Shown: positions 21,731-35,700 of the stretch, in pieces
Layout: each line of letters starts with the position of its first letter
Position numbering within the stretch: position 1 is the first letter of the stretch
Position numbers and translations under genes: made by a program
The notes under the pieces: model-generated
The model's input: only the letters and a program-made list of their open reading frames with translations
Told to the model about the DNA's origin: nothing
The model's database searches: none
NCBI GenBank assembly: GCA_030762935.1
Contig: CM060887.1
Coordinates: 7,866,501-7,930,500, forward strand
Direction: 5' to 3'
DNA: 64,000 nt
From: Hymenopus coronatus
Lineage: Eukaryota; Arthropoda; Insecta; Mantodea; Hymenopodidae

Positions 21731-22990
21731 CTGAGTGTATCAGAGTCAAAGCGATGAGAAATAAAATTGTTCTGTAGCCATTGAAATAAGAACTTTGTTA
21801 CAACATTCTGTGTGCGAATACTAATAGAGATAAAATTCGCCCACGCTAACATCGGCTCCTTTTACCCCTGTGCGCTTCCTTCCACCAAATTATTTCTGGC
21901 GCCACTTCTTGACATTGACCTCTAACACTAATTTTTATCCCTGGTGATATTCACCCTATGGGCTGAAATTTCACGAACCACCAGAACATTGAACCTGCAT
22001 AAGTTCTGGCCAAATGCTAGAACATGAAAAAGCACAACAGTTCATGTTGTGTATTGTATACCTACGAATATATAAAACTGAAATTAGTGAATGCATTGAT
22101 AGAATGCATTATGATCACCAAGTCCCAGATTCTTAGGTTTTGATCTACTTTATTCCTGGACTATTAGTCTCCAAGCTTTAGTTTATTTTAATGTGTAGAT
22201 ATCAAAGAGTAATACACTTCAATTTTATAGAGACTAAGTTGATCTAATGTTAGGTTAAGACCTAATAAGACATATTGATTGTGATATAACTTTAAAATAC
22301 CTATTAATTCGGTTGTTTAGGAAAATAGAGTGCATTTATTTATATAAAATATTTTCACAGTGAAAGGAGACCATTCGAATAATCATAAATAATTATGATA
22401 TTGTGAAATCTTGAGTAATCTTTGTTTAGAAATTGTTTTGGTGCGCAGTCCATAAAGTCGTAGCAACAATCGGTCGTGTTCTCTATGGAGTAAAAGTGCA
22501 AGAATAATTAATTTTGAATTCTAAGAAACAGCCTAATGAAGCTTGTACTTCTTACCTCAAGCGAAACACAATTTCTCCGCTTTTATTGGCGTTTTAACGG
22601 AAGATGGATAGATTCACAGATGTAAATAATATTCTAAGTACGTCATTATCTAGTGTCACACTAGAAATGCAAAATGAATGCTGAAAACTGCTGCTTGTAT
22701 GGTATTTGAAATTAATTGTGTTTTTTTCGGTGGCATACTAAAACAACATGATTATACTGAGAAACTTTTGCGCTGGTGGTGTACGAAATTAAATTATGTT
22801 TTTAGTACCATTATTTGTGGATACAAAATTAGCATACTGAGAACTTCTGTCCATGTAGTGTTTGAAATTAATTTACGTTATTTCAATGCCAAACTATTTG
22901 TAAAGGTATTGCTACTTTCAAACATACCTATACTAAATTTTCAGATAAAGTAACTTTTAACAATTACAGTTATAGTGTTTTACACACAAC
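21731..22990. other. AT-rich spacer
   Basis: No exon or repeat recognised. A repeated phrase with GTATTTGAAATTAATT-like sequence appears at about 22695 and 22858. Confidence 0.4.
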
Positions 22991-23017
22991 GGCGTACGCA
23001 ACAACAACAACAATAAC

Positions 23018-23054
23018 AACCATGATGCTGATGCTGATGATGATGATGATGATG

Positions 23055-23140
<86 letters not shown>

Positions 23141-23142
23141 TT
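23018..23142 (+). repeat. ATG/TAA trinucleotide microsatellite
   Basis: A block of GATGATGCTGATG units passes into about 28 uninterrupted TAA units. Confidence 0.9.
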
Positions 23143-23615
23143 AAAATCCCCTGAATTTCTAAATTGAACTTATAAGATAATATAATCTTAATATACTGTC
23201 AGTACCTAATTTTAGCTTTTTAGAATCTAAAACCCCGGGGCTTAAAGATCGCTTCACATTTTCGACCAAAACTAGGCATTTTTTTTTTTATTTTATTCAT
23301 TTTCATGTTGGAAAGTTGTACACAGAGTAACCAGCTGTTTAGCATTATATACTCTTTGCCTAACACTTGCAAACCACAGATTAATGTAAACTATGTAAAC
23401 ATAGCATCACAACTACTTTAACTATTAATAGCTCTATTTTTGAACGGCATTACTTTCTTGAACAGAAAAAAATATTTCATAACCCTATATAATGTACACA
23501 GATGCATAGTATTAATAACATTCGTAAATAAAATATAATATTGTGGAAGAAGCAAGTTTTCATTTATGAAGTTTGTCTTTCCTTTCATTAGAGCAGTAGT
23601 ATCGAGTTTTTCAAG

Positions 23616-23669
23616 ATGGACGAAGAGGGTAGTGTCGCTGTCATGATAAATATGTGTCAGTTAAATTAA
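23616..23669 (+). promoter_or_regulatory. Possible upstream ORF in the USP32 leader
   Basis: A 17-codon frame (starting MDEEGSVAVM) begins at an ATG about 100 bases upstream of the USP32 start and stops before it. If this part is in the transcript it would be an upstream ORF. Alternatively, an acceptor-like TATTTCCTTAG at 23680-23690 may mean the leader is spliced and this stretch is intronic. Confidence 0.25.
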
Positions 23670-23713
23670 TCAGGTTTAATATTTCCTTAGTGTTACAATA
23701 TATACCATATATA

Positions 23714-23771
23714 ATGGGAGCAAGGGATTCTAAACCTTGTTGCATAACGTACGAGGAAGCTGTGAAACGAG
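23714..23771 (+). CDS. USP32: USP32 exon 1
   Basis: Residues 1-19 plus one base of codon 20 (MGARDSKPCCITYEEAVKR). The start is chosen because it matches the family N-terminus (MGAxxS...YEEA). Donor G|GTTAGT at 23772. Intron 1 is only 133 bases. Confidence 0.9.
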
Positions 23772-26700
23772 GTTAGTTTACGAAACATAATTGTAATATC
23801 GTCTGCTAGACATGGCAGCAATTTTGGTAGTGACGAAAGGAAAGAGTAGATTATTTATTACTCTATCTCTTCACGTGATGACCTATGTGAAATTACTTTT
23901 ACAGTTACGGATGCGGAGCTCAAGCGCCTGAAGGAGGCTTTTAAAAGGGTGTCAACCCTCAATGGCTGCATTACTAAGCAGGCTTTTATTAAGGATGTAC
24001 TGGGAGAAGGTGTTCCCACCGCTGTTGCAGAGGTTAGTTTTGACGCTAAGAAAACGTGCTTTATATTCTTATATTGATCTGGGTAGCAGATTAAATTGTT
24101 GTCATTTATATATTGTGTGTCAATGATGACATTGCCATGTACCACTGATAAGCATTATCTAGAATACAACATTGGCATGTAATATGCTTTAGCATGTTAG
24201 CAACTAAAGCGGCGACGATATCAAAATACTGCTAAATGACATGTAGAGAGACTATGTTTAAGTTCAACATTTGATGACAAACTCTGCTTTTAACACAGTT
24301 TCTGCTGCGTAATTAGATGATTATAACACTTTTTAGATCATATGTGCTTTGAATCAGTTCTATTTAAGTTGTCATGAACCTAGTATTTTGTACAGCAAAG
24401 TTAAAGTCATTATATGATTAACTTTTTTTAGCTAGTAAATGTTTTAGGACTGGATCATGTCTAGAATAGTCTTCCATAATCTTCTGCTACTTTTCCCTTC
24501 ATCATGGGAAGTTAGGGGGAGAGGTGTAGAGTAATAAAATAAGCTTTTTAAACCCTTGTTTGCCCTTCTCATTTCTCCTCTCCTACTGTCACCATTCTTA
24601 TTTACCTGTTTTCAAATATGACTTTAGCATGCCTGAAGCATCTAGCAATTTAATTTTATTCATCTTGAGATACAGTGTCTGAACCTTTAAACTCTGAGTC
24701 CAGCACTAAATTACAAATTATGAAACTGAAGCTCCAAACCTATTTTGATGTCACAACCAAACTTTCTCTGCTGCCATTTGTTGACAAGCCTCCGTATCTG
24801 AAAGCTGGTCAGTTTGCACTTCTGCTATTAGAGGGGAGTTGTGTACCTCTTGTTGATATGTTACAGAGATGAAGAGCTTCCAACATTTGTGTGAAAAATA
24901 GGCTATAAATTGACAGGGTCCTGTGGTTTCGAAATTTAGCCAGAGGTTAGATCACAATGCATATATGAAGAGGATTAAAATGCTAGTTCTTGTGGATTAT
25001 ACTTGGCAGTTTCCTCTATATGTGTGTATTAGTTAACAAGCTGGAGTTCTAATGACATATCATAATGATTTACTGTTAGATAAGTGGTGTTAGAAAGATT
25101 GGGTTCTATGTTTTGCAACGTAGAAAGGTTGGGTTCTACGGTTACGTTAGATGTGAACAATTTAATGTAACCTCAACTTGTTTGTCACAGCTGTTTAAAT
25201 CACAGAGTTACTTGTGATAGGTAGTTCTAGGATGAGGACAAGAGCAATGCCTGCAATGTATAAAAGGTAGTGACAATTATAAATGTAAATCTTTACAGAA
25301 TCACTGTGTATAACAACAACATTTTTCACAGAATGAAATCAAACAATCAGATCAGTCACGTGGGGTAAATTTCCACTGAATGTATAGCTGTTGCAACACC
25401 TATGACCTGATGTCTCTGACCATTACATATTCTTACACTATGTTTGGTCAGCAACCTGACGAGCCCTACCAGCAGACGACACACCCCACAAGTGTTAATC
25501 ACATGGAAATTTCTCACAGAGTAGGATGGCTCTCCAGTGAGTGCATTTCTGCAATATTAAAACTATATTAGCTATCATACTCCCTCTCCAACTCTGCTCC
25601 GAGTTTTGTGGCTGAGTACACATGTGTGTGAACAGCCTGATACAGTAGATAGAGGAAGTATTGCATTTTATGCCAAAATTGGTACCAAGAGTTTACCAGA
25701 AATGCGCTTTCAGTAAAAGGGGTCATGTAGAGAGAGTGATTGATTGATTGATTGGTTGATTGACTGATTCTGCTAGCCTGCCTTTGTAATGTGGTGGTAG
25801 CAGCATGTGTGCCTTACATTCAAGAGGTCCTGAGTTCAAATATTGAACTGCAGGCTCATTTTAGTATTATTTCACCTGCTTTGTGAATTGATCTGTTAGG
25901 TGAAAGGACATTAACAATAACATACATATATTCTGCTAAGGTGTGGCATTTCAAAAAGGTGCTAGGTCCATAATAAGGACTTGTGACCTTTACCAAATGA
26001 CATAACATTATCTTTGGCTAGGGTGTCTCAGAATTCAAACTGTACAGATTAACAGGATTGCAGAGGAGTACAAGATAGTTTGATATAAGGAACCTTTGGA
26101 CTATGGGTTATAAATTGTTTGCTACAGCATAAAATGAATTAAAAGTTAGCATGTCACTCGTCAAATTGCTATGAACTGTGACCTGAACACCAGATGTTGA
26201 GAGAGTTGGAGGTTCAAGTCTCTGTAGGTACCTTTTTTTACTTTCTCTACACGAACTATGTACATAGTGTACAGAGAAGATATTGTATTACACCCAAAAA
26301 TTCCATACCAAGATTTCACCGGAAATAAATGTTTTGAGACCTCCTGAATAGAAAAAAAAACAACCCCTTTTTAGAAAAATGTTGGTGTGTGTACGTGTGC
26401 AGCATAGCTCAAAAATGAAAAGACCATTACCTACCAAACTTGATATTTAAGTTTGGTATCTTCCAAGGATGCGACACAAAGATTTTCAAGAAAATCCCCC
26501 GGCCCCCAACTATCCTTTACATGGAAAAAATTTTGAAAATTTTTATTTTCTCAAAAATGGCTCTAACAATTTTTATTAAAATCTATTGTATTTAAGATAT
26601 TTACATGACAACTAAGATGTATATCTTGAGTTTTCTGGGAATAGCCTCTGAAGACATGTTCATTCTGGATGAATTTTGCGGAATTTTCTATAACTGGCAA

Positions 26701-29700
26701 ACTGTAAGAGATAGGCAAAAACTTACATGATAGAAAATGTAGAGTTTGTTAAAACACACAATTTATGACTATACACATATTTTTTTTTTCGTGGAGTTGG
26801 CTGTTTTTGAGATATTCCTTGTTATTACTTTCAGCTTTAAAGTACTTATACTTTTCCCATATGGGAATTTGTAGAGAGGTAGAGAAAGTCATGTGAATGG
26901 AACACATCAGATTTTTTTTTATTTGTTTGAATTTTGTAATGATGTTCATATATTGCTGCATTACTCAATATGACTTGTTCATTCTGATGTAATGTACTAT
27001 AAACATTTAGGCACAATGAAAAGCGTTTGAATAACAATTGCATTAAACACCTGAAGGGGTATACTTGTCCATAGCTCTTGAAGGAGTTTCTAAAATACAG
27101 TGTATCACGCATTGAGTGCTTATGTACGTACACTTTACAATTGTAGGAGCAGTTCACAATTTATGAAACTAGCATTGTGTCAAATGAACTTCAAATGAAA
27201 TCATCATCTCCATAGTAAAACAAGTACCTTCATAAAACTAATTAAGAACTAAGTACTAGAAAGGAAAGTACATTTTATCTTTTCATTTGTGCATAGAAGG
27301 CAAATAAAAAGAGACTTTGAGAAATAGTACAATATCTGAAGTACAAAAGACAGCAGGCTACCAGAGGATATGCTCGATGTAATGATCTGTAAGATCCCTG
27401 TAGAGATTGCATGTATGAAGCACATCATCTTATGACTACATAGCTAAAGTGGTTAAAACAAAATAAGGTAATGGTTCCGCAGGACGTCCAGATTGAAAAT
27501 GTTGAAAATTCTAACCTGAGCAATAAGAATGCACATTGAATATGTGTCTTGTACTAAATGCCATCACTTTGAGTTGCTGTGACCCGCCCACTCACCTTAA
27601 TGAGCCAGTTTCTTATATACAAAACTCGTGGCAAAATGTAAACAACACACTCCATTTTGTAATTTTTACGAATGCACAAACCATACTGCCAACCTATTTT
27701 TTTTTCACGAAATCTATGATTCATGTCATAATAGCGACATTGCAGATTCTAGTACATTTTAGATTTAACTCTGCCATTGGTTGATTGACCAACATGGCTG
27801 CCCATGCACAAGCAGACAGAATGAACGGAAGACTTTGCATTTAGCATTGGAAAGAAGAGCTGATTTTCAGAAAGTCTATTTTTACCCCTTATTTCCATCC
27901 AGTTCACTTACATAGACCTAACCTAATGTAGCCTAACCTCAACAAAATCTCGAAACCTCTCATTCACCTGTCACGTAGCCATATTGTCTCCGTAACCAGT
28001 AGTCATCTCACAGTATTATCTTTATCAATGTTAGCTGTCACTGCCATAATGAAGTATAGTGACGAAAACAACAAAATCTTGTAAACCACTACATGAGCAA
28101 TCCTAATGGCCAAATAATATATTATGAAATCTGGATCAGCAAATGAATAAAGACCCAACATAATACCTATATAGACAAAACCAAAGTACCGCTGTTCAAA
28201 TAGCAGTAGCAGAGGTATTTGTTTTATTCCACCACTAAAATTATAACTTAGTTTCTAGGTTTCAAAGCACTCATAACATATAGTTTTAACAAATCTAATT
28301 GCTTTTATTAAATTAATCTATGCAGGTGCTTTGACAAACTGTTACTGCATTGAAAATTGAATGCTGTAGATTTCATTCACTTTTGAAAGTAATGTGACCT
28401 GGAGGGTTTATCAACTAGGTGTATTTGTGCTGGTAAAATTGTGTACATCTTTGAGAAAAGCAACAAAATTAAAAAATGAAGCAATGGAAACTTCAGAGAA
28501 TGGTGCAATCTATCATGGGATTCGATGATCACTATTACCGACTCATCCACCATTATGTAATTGTGAACCACTTTGATCTGAAATCAACTGAACGAATATC
28601 AGTAGCATGCACGCCCTCAAAGAACAGTTAATTTTGCCAAAACTGCAAGTCCAATACTTTTAAATATCCTATTGATTGGCACTTTTATTGCATTCCTTTT
28701 GACTGGCATATAAATAAATTCTTTTTACTTTCTCAAGCCCTGTATGTGCAATGTACATAGGGATAGAGAAGTATTGTATTCCACCCAAAAAATTGATGTC
28801 GAGATTTCACAGGAAATATATGTTTTAGGGTTCCCTGAGTCCAAAAAAAGCATTTTTAGAAAAAGATCTGTGTGTGTATGTGTCTATGGACAACATAGCT
28901 CAAAAACGAAATGACCTTTAGTATTTAAGTTTAGTATCTTCCAAGGATGGGACACGATTTTCAAGAAAATCCTCCCATCACAAGCTACCCTTTACATGGA
29001 AAATTTTTCGAAAATTTTGATTTTTTTTTAAAAATGGCTGTAACGATTTTGATTAAAATCCCGTACATTAAAGCTATTTAAGTCCCAAATAAAATGTATA
29101 TCTTGAATTTTCTGGGAATAGCCTCTGAAGTCCTCTCTATTCTGGATGAATTTTGCTGAATTTTGCGAAACTGTAGAGATAGACAAAAACTTACTACACA
29201 AAAAATGTAGATCTCCTCAAAACACAATTTGTATACTTTACATTTTTGTTGTGGATTTAATAGTTTCCGAGATATTTCTTGTTATTGGTTTCAATTGTAA
29301 AGTACTTATACTTTTCTCAGACAGGAAGTGTCTTTTTCTTTTTTTCTACTTCTGGCCAAGCAAAGAAGCGATTTGCAATCACAATCGCATAACGACAGCT
29401 TTTAAAACATTTGACTATCAGTTTAGTCTAATGCATTCCCTTAGTTCCCTTCTACCTATAAGGAACTAAGTAATAAGAGCATTCTGCTAATGTTTATCTC
29501 GATTAGCATTGTGTGGAAAGAAGAATAATCTTTTGCAAGAAGCTTGTAGAGCAGCTAGAGAAAGTTATATGAGTGCACCGCATCAGATTTTTTTTCTTCT
29601 CTTAATTAATTGACCGCTGAGCAAGATTGGTGTATAAACCAGTGATAAATTAGGTTAACATTTATTCATATAACAAACTGAAGACATAGCCTCTAACATG

Positions 29701-32700
29701 TGTAAAACATAACAAGTTTATCAAAGTTAACAAAGCATTCTGTTGATCACAATCAATAATTGAGAACAGGGTATGGATGAATAAAGGTAATCACTGTCTT
29801 TGGAATCACTGAAGAGGAAGTCTTGAGGCAGTTTTCTTTTTAATCTTCTCTTCTGAGAGTTTCTAAGTTCAATGTGAAATGTTTTAACTCCTGGAACTTT
29901 GGCTATTCGTATGAGAATTCCAAGTTAGCTTTTGCCCAGCATTACTCCTAGGTATTTAACTGGTGTTTCTGGAGGAATCCATGAAAGCTGTTTTTCTTGG
30001 AGTAATAATGGAGGTGGGCCATTTCCATCTTCTTGGTGTTTTAACTTAATTCTCCAGGTTGTGAACCATTTAAATAGAATATTTAAAGAAATTTTAAGGC
30101 TTTTAATTGCAGTATTTAAAACGGAGTGTGAGTAGAAAAAATAACTGTCATCTGCATACATCGCAGTAGATGTAGGGTTTGTATCTGGTAGGTCATAGAT
30201 AAATACATTAAAAAGTAATGGCACCAGAATTGACCCTTGAGGAACTCATGCTGTTATTGGTCAAATGGTAGATTTGTAATTATCTATTTACACCAGGAAC
30301 TGTCACTGTGATATAAAATTGTTAGTTATGTTGATAAGGTAATATGGAAGTCCAATTTGATGTAATAAACCTTCATGGCATATGATGCTGAAATGTTGAG
30401 ATATATCAAGGAAAACAGAAGCAGTGTATTGCTTCTTCTCAGAACATTTTGTGATATTTTTAATAATTCTTAATAGCTGATGCTGAAGGCAAAAGCCAAA
30501 TTGAAACAATGGTATAATATTGTTGCTGTAAACAAATGCTGCTAGTTGGGAGTGGATTACTTTTTTTAATAATTTTGATAGTGTTGGTAGTAAACTGATT
30601 GGCTGATAACTTGCTGGTGGATACTTTGGTTTTTGTGGTTTGTAAAAAATGATAATTTCTGCAACTTTCCATGATTGACAGAAATAGCCTATTCTGGGCT
30701 AAATGAATTCTGATTGAAAGTAGGACACACAGTCTATGTTCTTCTGAATTATGGCCACTGTCACACACACGTGCAATTTCTTCCTCCATTTTATAAACAA
30801 AATAACGTCACAGAATTTCCTGGAAGTTTCCAGAAACAGACCATTTGAGAATCACCGGGAGTCGCGTTCCAGAAGGCTTTGGTTACAGCTACGGCGCACT
30901 TCTTGATCTCATTTACGCATGGCCTCCAACTACGGTGTCTCAAATTCCAGCTCTCGCTGTCGCCTAGCTCACCGAATGTGAGAAAAGGTCGTATGTGTGG
31001 ACGTCATTGTCACACTGCTCCCTACTCAGGGTTGGTCGTCCCTGTCGCAGTGGGCTAGACGATCCAAGTGTACTACCAGTTTTTTCCCTAGGGGTAGCCT
31101 CTGGATGCGGTACACGACATCATTTATCCTCTCCAAGGTGTAGAGGATAAATGAGTTGCCCCTTGCCGTGGGACAACAGACATTCCAGGAATGACCCAGT
31201 TACGTCGATGGCTATGCGTTCGAAGGGCACTCCCGCGTTATACTACTGCATGCGACCCCGGTTCCTGGTCTGCGATGTCGGAGCTTGTTGATTTGGTTGG
31301 GTCCCAAATGTCCTCCCGAAGTCCCCGCATGTACTTCTTCCAGCGCTTCCGCGACCTTACTCCGAGGGATGATCAGCTGTTCATCAGATGACTCATATTC
31401 TGAACAGTACCCCGTCTTTGATCTTCAATGAATTCCATTAAGACTTGTACTCCTTGGTGTGATGCCCTCCCAGCTTGGCCTAGTCCGTGCCTCCACTTCT
31501 AGCTGCTCCCTCATCCTTGCGCTATCCCATCCAGCTGCAGACATCGCTGAAATAACTCGAACAGCTGCGAAATGTTCCTTCTCTTCAATCTTAGTGCAGT
31601 GGTCATATTCCTCCGGACAGGGTTGCCTAGACATGGCATCTGCATTGGTGTGGCTCCTTCGTTTCCGATGTTTCTGATGCAAAATTGTATTCTTGCATCC
31701 TCTGGACTCAACGGGCAGTCTATCTCTCCAAGTTCTTGAAATTTAATAGCCAGGTGAGGGCAGTCAGTCCTCAGGTGTAATGGCTGTCCATACAGGTACT
31801 TGTGGAAGTGTTCTAGTAACTTTACTACTGCCAGGAGCTCTCGCCGAGTAACGCAGTGTTATCTGCTTTGGAGAGCGTCTTGCTATAGTAAGCAATTACC
31901 CGCTCTTAGCCATCCTGGTTCGTGATAGAACCCTGCCAATGCCGGTGTTTCTGGCATCGGCGTGCACAGTAAAGTCGCCTCCAGGTTGTGGAAATCCCAA
32001 AATAGGATTACTGGAGAGTGCTGACTTTAGCGCCTGGAACGCGCTTTCTGCCTCTTCTGACCCCATGTAAGGCCGATGGTCTTCAGTCAGACGGGCGAAA
32101 CGTTTCGCGATGTTGGAGAAAGCTCTGACGAACCGGCGATAACAGCTGCATAGGCTCAGGAAACTTCGCAGCTTTGTCTTTTGGGCGGGCCCAATCTCTC
32201 ACCTCCCGAGCCTTCTCCGTGTCCTTCGCCACTTCAGATGGTGAGACTATGTAGTCTAGGTAGTTCACCTTCTTGCAGAAGAGTTGGCACTTCTTCACGT
32301 TCAACTTCAAGTTAGCTGCCTGCAGTATCTTGGTCAGGTTCTCGAGATGTTCTTCGAAGTCACACCCACGACGACGATGTCATCCAAATAGAGCAGGCAG
32401 GCGTCGTAGGTTAACTATCTTCACTGATTCCATAAGACGCTGGAAGTTGGCTGACGCATTGCAGAGACCAAAGTGCATAACTGTAAATCGCCAAAGCCCT
32501 TGCAGTTTTCTCCTTGTCTCTAGGATGTAAGGCCACTTACCAGTATCCTGATTTTAAATCCAAGGTTGAGAACCACTGGACCAGCAAGTGTGTCCAGGGT
32601 GTCGTCAATCCGGGGTAAGGGGAAACAGTTCCTTCCTGGTGACGGCATTCAACCTCCTGTAGTCCACAGAAGCGTAGCTCGCCGTTCATCAAGACTACAG

Positions 32701-35700
32701 GGAAACACCAAGGACTATTGGACTCTTCAATGATTCCCCTAGACTTTTATGTGCTCCAACATGTCCCATACTTCTGCTTGCTTCGCCAGCGGAACACCCC
32801 TTAGTGGTTGCCGGATAGGTCGTGCGTCTCTGGTGTCTATGTTGTGGAGTACTCGGTTAACCGTTCCCTTCGCTGAAGTCGGACTGGTATCGGTTGAGTA
32901 GATGCCGGAGCTTCTCCAGTTGTGAAGTGGTCAAACGGTCGGCCGCTCTCTTCAGCAAGTCTTTCAGCCGGAGCCCTAGGCCCTTCGATGGTTCTGGCTG
33001 TTCGGATTTGTCGCACGGCGTTACAATAACAGCTGGCTCGCACTTCCCTAACTCTGTCCCGGTCTGTATGTCAAGATCAGTGTCCTTTGGGTTCAGCAGC
33101 CCCAGGGGTACTTCTTCCTGGCAGGGCAACAATGCTCGGGCAACACGTAGTCCGTTTAGTGGTCTTCTGGTCCAATACCAAGTTCCTTGACCTTTGGCCC
33201 TTCAGGTGGGCCTTCACCACCATCTCGCTTCTCGGGGGCACAACTACATCGTCCTTCAGGATCACCCTGCAGATTCCTGGATGCTCTTGTGGGCTCCGGA
33301 GTAACACATCTCGGCCGAGTCGCAAAACCCTCCGGCTGTCGTCGACCGTCGCCTCGTGACTCCTGAGGGCATCTAATCCCAGTATCACATCCCCAATGAC
33401 CCTTGCGACGAACACCCACAGCCTCATTAGTGCTCCGTCCCTGTGGCAACTTCATCAGGGTCTCCTTCACAAGTAAGATGTCGCCCCACGGTCATTAGTT
33501 GGTAAGGCCGACAGGGTGTTCGTGTCGGCAAGCCATGTCTAATTATAGTCACGGCGTTACCTGTGTCTATAAGTATCTGACATAGCATTGTTCCCTTGTA
33601 TCCAGCCTTCCGTGATTAGGCTGTCGTCTAATATCTGCCCAAGGTGCGTAGTTCGAGGGGGTGGTGAAGCCGGGCCGGACGTGCCCCCTCGTCACGCTAG
33701 ACCTTGTTCGTTTTCCGGCTGCTCGTTATCCTGGTGTGGACTGTTCTTCGCTAGGTGTCCTAGCTCGCCGCACCCTCAGTTCACATCACCCGAAGGTCAC
33801 CGTCATCATCTCTGGGTTGTATCCCTCTCCTGATCATAGCGAATACTCCTGGTCCTCGAGGTGAACGCAGCTGTTGTCTTGGCCACCTCCATTCTGAGCG
33901 CTGCTGTTAACGCCTCATGGATCGTTTTATTATCGCCGAGCGTCAGGCACTGTCTTATCTCGGCGTCACGCACCCTGCTGACGGAGTAGGCGGCTTCCTG
34001 GGACACGCATTTCGGCAGATTTACCAGGGCTTTGTTCGCAAGCTGTTCAATGCCTAGGGCAAACTCCTGTATCGTCTCGGCTTAAGTTGCCTGCGGTAGG
34101 TGTTTGCCAAGTGGTGGTTCCCGAAGCGGTTCACGTGGGCCTCCCAGATTTCCCCGACTTCGGGATCATATTCAGTACTTCTTCCGCCCGTCCTTGGAGG
34201 CTTACTATCAGCTTTGTGGCTTCCTCTTCTGATGTCCATCGATTGTGGGTGACGAAGGTGGCGAACTGTCGGCGGAAGACTAAAAGTTGACTCCTGTCCT
34301 ACTTGGGTAACTTGATGCACGCGGATGTTGTGTCGCGTCCCAAGATTTCACTTGACTTTCAATTCTTTAGGCCTCCAGTCGAGCATCATTCCCAATGTGG
34401 TGTTTAGTTCCTTCGCACCGCTGTCGACTTTCTTCTCCAGGGCGTTAAACTGTTGTCAAAGGTCTTCCAGGGCATCAATGCGTTTGACAAGTTCCTTCAT
34501 TCTCCACTGAGCTCTTCCATGTTTTTCTCTATGTTGGCCAGATTCGTCGATTTTGGTTTTTAATTCTGTCTCATTTTCCATTGCCAACTCATTTTCTCTG
34601 GAAAATTCCCTATTCCGAATTCCATCTTCTCCACTGCAGTTTTCAGTTTGGTCATTTCTCTCTTCACCACCATTATTTGACTTCCCATTTTATCTATCTT
34701 CTCCAATAAATTTTGAAGCATCTCTTTCTTCTTGGGTTCTATATCCCACTCCTGATACCAGTGTAACAAATGTCTTTATTGACTAAACAATTAGTTACAA
34801 GTAAACAACTAAATTCACTTGACATAAGACAGTTTACATCATCCGTGGCTTGCATCCCACTGCGTGATAACACTGCAGTCACTCACAACTTAGTTCAAAT
34901 CACAACATGCGCAATGCATTTCATCACTTTTATAAGGGGAAAATGACATCACAGAATTCCCTGGAAGTTTCCAGAAGCAGATGATTTGAGAAACACCAAG
35001 GATCGCATTCCAGAAGGTTCTGGTTACAATTGTGCCACACTTCCTGACCTTGTTTACTCATGGCCTCCAACTGCGATGCCTCACATTCCAGTTCTTACTG
35101 CCACGCATCTCAGCGAACATGAGAAAAAGTCACATGCATGGACGGCATTGTCACAATACTAATGTGCAATGTGTATATACATTGTACCTATTAATGAAGT
35201 ACTACCTATAATACCTTAAGGTTCTATGTTTGTCCTAGTTTTATGGCAAATAATTATGAAGTGCTAGACACAGGTGAATAACATTCTAAAAAATAAAGAA
35301 GGCATTTTGAAAGAATGGGACTTGACTGTCTAAATGATGGGATTGTGTTGTAATTGCCCTTTACACTGAAACCTAAGAGTTTGAGGTGGTATTGCCTATT
35401 TCTATTATTTTATTTAAATAGTCCTATCCTTTTAATTAGGAAGAGTAGTTTGTGGGAAATCTTTAGGGAAATCATCACGTGGGTTTATCTAAAACCCAAA
35501 ATTTCATTACTTTTCCTATCCAGTGCTTTACATTTAAAGATTATATGAGAGGCTCTCTCAAATTTAGATTAAGAGGAGGACCTAAGAACAGTTGGTACAA
35601 TGATATAAACAGAGATATGGAAAATAATCAAATAAGAAACTGAATCAAACTTATTAGGGATTGTACAGAATGGAAGAAAATTGTAGAGAATGCCAAAGTA

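Noticed and set aside
31459..31677. 72-codon plus-strand frame, and similar ones to 33864
   Set aside because: They are opposite-strand shadows of the decayed Gypsy pol on the minus strand.
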